Source: an uncultured Clostridia bacterium (GTDB lineage Bacteria > Bacillota > Clostridia > TANB77 > CAG-508). Taken from it: DNA of 8,920 nt. A program made the position numbers and the translations under genes. Each line of letters begins with the position of its first letter. Position 1 is the first letter of the stretch. The notes under the pieces are model-generated. The model had not been told where the DNA came from. It searched no databases and was given only the letters and a program-made list of their open reading frames with translations. Below, piece after piece: positions 6,281 through 8,920 of this stretch. The stretch spans positions 1 through 8,920 of the forward strand of contig CAKPAB010000045.1 in NCBI GenBank assembly GCA_934132805.1. Reading direction: 5' to 3'.

Positions 6281-6309
6281 ATTTTAAACTGATTATCTGC
6301 ATTCGTCAA
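6281..6309 (-). promoter_or_regulatory. Promoter of the GuaD-like gene
   Basis: On the minus strand TTGACG (6309-6304), a 17-bp spacer and TAAAAT (6286-6281). The predicted start near 6274 rules out initiation at the ATG at 6309. Confidence 0.7.
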
Positions 6310-6417
6310 TATTTTGTGAATAATTATTTGTTATTTTTTCTATTTTCTTGTTACAATTCATAAATTTTTTTTGTTGTAATATATTTTAATAACTCTAATT
6401 AATCCGGAGGAATTTAA

Positions 6418-7488
6418 ATGATTATTAAAACCTTAAAAATACACAAAAAATTTTACTTTATAACAACACTACTATCCCTCACCATAATTCTAGCAAGTTA
6501 CATATTTATATCAAAATCAGCCACATTTGGGCCAGAATTATTTTGGAATAACTACTCAAAACCTTCTGAAAATTCTAATAACAATTTTATAAAATGGGTA
6601 GATTTTAACATAACATCTGAAGCCCTTTCAAAAACAGCAAAACTAGATATTGATTCCCATAATTCAAATTCAGAAATACAATACAATTGGATAGAACTAT
6701 TATCCTATTTGGCCTGTAAAAATGGTGGTAATTTCAAAAACTTTAAGCAATCTGATTTAGATAAATTATTAGAACAATTAAAAAGTGGAAAAAGTATTCA
6801 AGATTTGACCAAAGATATGAAATATTATAATTATTATTATGATGCATATTCTGCAGTTTTGGACAATTTTATAGGTAATTATTCTATAGAAGTTGAAGCT
6901 GAAGATGGCACTACACATTTTGAAAATAAGTATGGAATTAAAGCTTTTTTACCTATTGCCAAAAATTATAATTTTAGCCATTATGATGATTTTGGTGCTT
7001 CTAGGTCTTATGGTTTTAGACGTACTCATCTTGGTAATGACTTAATGGGTAATATTGGAACTCCTATTATTGCTGTTGAGTCTGGTACTGTTGAGCATCT
7101 AGGATGGAATCAGTATGGTGGCTGGCGTGTTGGTATTAGGAGTTTGGATGGAAAAAGATACTATTATTATGCTCATTTACGTAAGAGTCATCCTTATGCT
7201 GCTGGTCTTACGGAAGGTGCAAAAGTAACTGCTGGTGATGTTATTGGGTACTTGGGTATGACTGGTTATAGTACTAAGGAGAATGTTAATAATATTAATG
7301 TTCCACATCTTCATTTTGGTTTGCAATTGATTTTTGATGCTTCTCAGGTTGATGGTAATAATGAAATTTGGATTGATGTTTATAATATTGTTGAGTTTTT
7401 GATGCAAAATCGTTCTGCTGTTTTTATGAATAATTCTGATACTAAAGATTTTGTTAGAAAATATAATGTTTTATATCCAGATATTTAA
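6418..7488 (+). CDS. Membrane-anchored M23 (LytM-like) peptidoglycan endopeptidase, 356 aa
   Basis: This is a zinc metallopeptidase of family M23, which cuts peptide cross-bridges in the cell wall, acting outside the cytoplasmic membrane. Residues 1-11 are basic and 12-33 form a hydrophobic segment (FYFITTLLSLTIILASYIF) without a clear signal peptidase site, so an N-terminal anchor is likely. Residues 45-170 form a helical region of unknown role (WVDFNI, NWIELLSYLA, DLTKDMKYYNYY). The catalytic domain covers about 180-330: H204 and D208 in HLGND, H253 in YYYYAHL, H297 and H299 in PHLHFG. These match the LytM zinc and catalytic set, so it should be active. The architecture matches M23 proteins common in Clostridia; a sporulation role is possible but not shown. 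GGAGG at 6406-6410 lies seven bases before the ATG. It is divergent from the GuaD-like gene and followed by a terminator shared with the convergent Rpn-like gene. I found no convincing sigma-A promoter in 6310-6405; an alternative sigma factor would fit. Confidence 0.93.
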   Translation: MIIKTLKIHKKFYFITTLLSLTIILASYIFISKSATFGPELFWNNYSKPSENSNNNFIKWVDFNITSEALSKTAKLDIDSHNSNSEIQYNWIELLSYLACKNGGNFKNFKQSDLDKLLEQLKSGKSIQDLTKDMKYYNYYYDAYSAVLDNFIGNYSIEVEAEDGTTHFENKYGIKAFLPIAKNYNFSHYDDFGASRSYGFRRTHLGNDLMGNIGTPIIAVESGTVEHLGWNQYGGWRVGIRSLDGKRYYYYAHLRKSHPYAAGLTEGAKVTAGDVIGYLGMTGYSTKENVNNINVPHLHFGLQLIFDASQVDGNNEIWIDVYNIVEFLMQNRSAVFMNNSDTKDFVRKYNVLYPDI

Positions 7489-7510
7489 AAGTCTTTGCAG
7501 TAGGATTTAA

Positions 7511-7546
7511 AAACAGGATATGAAATTATATCCTGTTTATTTTAAT
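7511..7546. terminator. Bidirectional terminator between the M23 and Rpn-like genes
   Basis: AAACAGGATAT (7511-7521) pairs with ATATCCTGTTT (7528-7538) around a 6-nt loop. TTTATTTTAATT follows on the plus strand, and the minus strand also ends in a T-run (T5, from 7513 down to 7509). The stop codon of the convergent Rpn-like gene (7537-7539) lies at the foot of the hairpin. Confidence 0.88.
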
Positions 7547-8461
7547 TCATTTTCTATTTTCTCTATTTCCTCTTCAGTAAATCCTGTAGCTTCTTTTATT
7601 ATTTTTCTATCCACATTTAATTTTAACATTTTTTTTGCTATTTCTTCTTTGCCGTTGTTTTCTACCGTTCTTCTTTTCCGCTCTACTATTCCGTTCCTCT
7701 TTACCAGCTTTAAAGAAATTACGCTCACTTGTTAGTCTATTGTATTCTGCCATTATTATCGAGTTATGTCTTTCTCTTTCTTTTGGGTCTGCACTTATAT
7801 AGTCTAGTGTATTTATTGCTCTTTTTATTTCTTTATTCTCCTTTTCTGCCAATTTCATCCCCTCCTCATTTTGTGTAAATATACACATCCATTGGTCTAG
7901 TTTTGTGAAATTTGATAGGCTTTTCTTCTTGTATTTGGGTAATTCTATATAATGAAATTCTATATATTTTGATGCTATTTCTTCTTCATTTGTATAACCC
8001 ATGTCTACATATTCTTCTGGTAAAGTTTCATCAAATTTCGCTTTTCCTACACTATGGTAACTATTACGTTTTAAAAAATTATAATTTGTTATAAATATTA
8101 CTATACTCTTTTTTAGTTCTGTATATTGGTCTCCTACTTGTAGTTGCTCTGTTATTAGATTTCCTAAGTATTGTGTTCCTCTTTCTTCTGCATTCTTTTT
8201 ATCTGCCATTTGCATTTCAATATCAATAATTGTTCCATCTTCTATTTCTGCTTTTATGTCTAAAAGTCCACGTTTCTCGTCTTTTTCGTATGGTATTATC
8301 TCCGGATTTTTTATTTGGACTTTTTTTATGTCCTTTTTTAATATTGCTTCTAGAAAGTCTCTTAGTACACTTTCGTTTCCTTCAAATGCAAATACTCTTT
8401 TAAATATGTAATCATCTGTAAGTGGTAGTCTTTGTGTTTCTCTTGTTTTTTTATTTACCAT
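7537..8461 (-). pseudogene. Rpn family PD-(D/E)XK nuclease / putative transposase, frameshifted near the C-terminus
   Basis: Rpn (recombination-promoting nuclease, formerly transposase_31 / PDDEXK_2) proteins are DNA nucleases found in many copies in gut bacteria. The main frame (8461-7607) begins RLPLTDDYIFKRVFAFEGNE (11-30), then has the nuclease signature with D68 in GLLDIKAEI and E82/Q84 in DIEMQ, then TQYLGNLITEQL, FITNYNFLKRNSYHSV (about 123-138) and a YIELPKYKKK segment near 171. After ...NFFKAGKEERN the frame turns into a Lys/Arg-rich nonsense tail ending at 7607. The expected Rpn C-terminus (GKEEIAKKMLKL...IIKEATGFTEEEIEKI) is found in the neighbouring frame, ending at 7537. The frames join if one base is dropped between about 7650 and 7700, giving about 307 aa, normal for the family. 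AAAGGAAG (8473-8466) precedes the ATG. The catalytic core is intact, so a shortened protein could still be active. Confidence 0.87.
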
Positions 8462-8476
8462 ATGTCTTCCTTTCTA

Positions 8477-8505
8477 ATTATACTAAATTTTTTTGTTTTT
8501 TACAA
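8477..8505 (-). promoter_or_regulatory. Near-consensus promoter just upstream of the Rpn-like gene
   Basis: On the minus strand TTGTAA (8505-8500), a 17-bp spacer and perfect TATAAT (8482-8477). The predicted start near 8470 would fall inside the ribosome binding site (8473-8466), leaving an almost leaderless mRNA. It is therefore either an odd promoter or a chance match; the alternative is the promoter at 8774-8803. Confidence 0.45.
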
Positions 8506-8770
8506 CACTATTTAGTAAACTTTTATTAAATTTACATTTAAAAAGACAATTACGGACTACCAGTGTATTAGCATCATTTACACTTTATTAATTTTTTATA
8601 TACTTTTGGGGTATTTTTTTAGATTTATTTTTTAATTCTTTGATTAAATTGTTACTTTTGAAAATTGTAACACAGAATTTAAAATTATTTTTTTGTATTT
8701 TCTAAGTTGTTTGAATTAAATCTTTTATTCAAAAATTTTAGCCATGCAATTGTCTAATTAATTGCATGAC
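8506..8770 (-). other. Gene-free stretch upstream of the Rpn-like gene
   Basis: Stops interrupt all frames on both strands and I find no gene. The stretch is highly AT-rich with runs of T on the plus strand. Two small inverted repeats are present: AGTGTA (8562-8567) / TACACT (8579-8584), and TGTTAC (8650-8655) / GTAACA (8667-8672). If transcription starts at the 8774-8803 promoter, this would be a leader of about 300 nt or a separate non-coding RNA. Confidence 0.4.
8743..8768. repeat. Perfect inverted repeat at a predicted transcription start
   Basis: CATGCAATT (8743-8751) and AATTGCATG (8760-8768) form a 9-bp palindrome with an 8-nt spacer. It sits exactly where a transcript from the 8774-8803 promoter would begin. 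It may act as an operator for a repressor, or as a 5'-terminal hairpin protecting the RNA. Confidence 0.5.
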
Positions 8771-8773
8771 TAT

Positions 8774-8803
8774 ATATTATCATGATTTTATGTTAATTGT
8801 CAA
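8774..8803 (-). promoter_or_regulatory. Strong minus-strand promoter
   Basis: On the minus strand a perfect TTGACA (8803-8798), an 18-bp spacer and TAATAT (8779-8774). The start would be near 8767, inside the palindrome at 8743-8768, and it reads toward the Rpn-like gene about 300 bp away. Confidence 0.55.
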
Positions 8804-8867
8804 GAAAAAGTTCTATATTTTTCTGTAAATATTCTCTCACTTTATCTGATATCCGGACACTTTTTTT

Positions 8868-8920
8868 AAAAGAATGCTTTAAACATATACCTTGTCTAAA
8901 ACATTCTTTTCTTTATTTTT
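8868..8920 (+). terminator. Hairpin with T-rich tail at the window end
   Basis: Arms 8868-8881 and 8897-8910 pair at 13 of 14 positions (C8877/A8901 mismatched), with a 15-nt loop and CTTTATTTTT after. It looks like a plus-strand intrinsic terminator, but no plus-strand gene precedes it in the window; on the minus strand it is followed by A7, not T. Its role is unclear. Confidence 0.4.

Noticed and set aside
6256..6309. Longer N-terminus for the GuaD-like protein (start at 6309)
   Set aside because: The ATG lies within the predicted -35 box and lacks a ribosome binding site, while ATG 6255 has AAAGGA eight bases upstream and gives the usual family length.
7537..7728. An independent 63-aa protein
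   Set aside because: Its first half overlaps the Rpn-like main frame and has no good ribosome binding site; its second half is the expected Rpn C-terminus, so a frameshifted single gene explains it better.
7912..8094. 60-aa plus-strand open frame inside the Rpn-like region
   Set aside because: It is antisense to the well-supported nuclease frame, hydrophobic by composition only, and has no ribosome binding site.
1..8920. CRISPR array or insertion sequence ends
   Set aside because: I found no regularly spaced direct repeats, no transposase other than the Rpn-type nuclease, and no paired terminal inverted repeats with target duplications.

Overview
The window is very AT-rich. It has strong AGGAGG-type ribosome binding sites, near-consensus sigma-A promoters, tRNA genes with encoded CCA ends, and an M23 endopeptidase of the type common in gut Clostridia. 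This points to an uncultivated-type low-GC Firmicute (Clostridia/Bacilli). This is an inference; no marker gene is present to fix the genus.

Layout. 1-226: a possible promoter and a leader with competing long-range pairings. 227-1733 (+): a FAD-dependent oxidoreductase with a C-terminal Rieske [2Fe-2S] domain (YhfW type), split by a one-base frameshift just before the Rieske domain. 1734-1976: an inverted repeat and a strong promoter. 1977-2673 (+): a small operon of a tiny ORF (itself probably frameshifted at a T5 run), an 86-aa protein of unknown function and a GIY-YIG domain protein (YhbQ/UPF0213 type), ending at a long hairpin. 2800-3115: divergent tRNA-Pro(TGG) (-) and tRNA-Arg(ACG) (+), each with a 17-bp-spaced promoter. 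3146-5650 (-): the most interesting gene, an 834-aa protein with an unrecognised N-terminal region, an adenosine-deaminase-like metal-dependent core, and a C-terminal domain that reads like a DprA/LOG-type (SLOG) nucleotide-binding Rossmann fold. 5794-6255 (-): a guanine-deaminase-like (GuaD) zinc deaminase with its own promoter and terminator. 6418-7488 (+): a membrane-anchored M23 (LytM-like) peptidase. 7537-8461 (-): an Rpn/PD-(D/E)XK family nuclease gene, frameshifted near its C-terminus. 8462-8920: no convincing gene, but two minus-strand promoters and several hairpins.

How the parts may work together. The two purine-type deaminases lie side by side on one strand, but each has its own promoter and a terminator separates them, so they are neighbours rather than a proven operon. 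Joining a deaminase core to a nucleotide-sensing fold resembles the sensor-plus-effector design of some nucleotide-signalling defence proteins (for example the CARF-adenosine deaminase Cad1). That role is hypothesis only, because no CRISPR, phage or toxin gene is visible nearby.

Two patterns run across genes. First, three reading frames are broken, each by what would be one extra base. Second, the four long genes, on both strands, become steadily richer in G+T from 5' to 3' along their coding strand.
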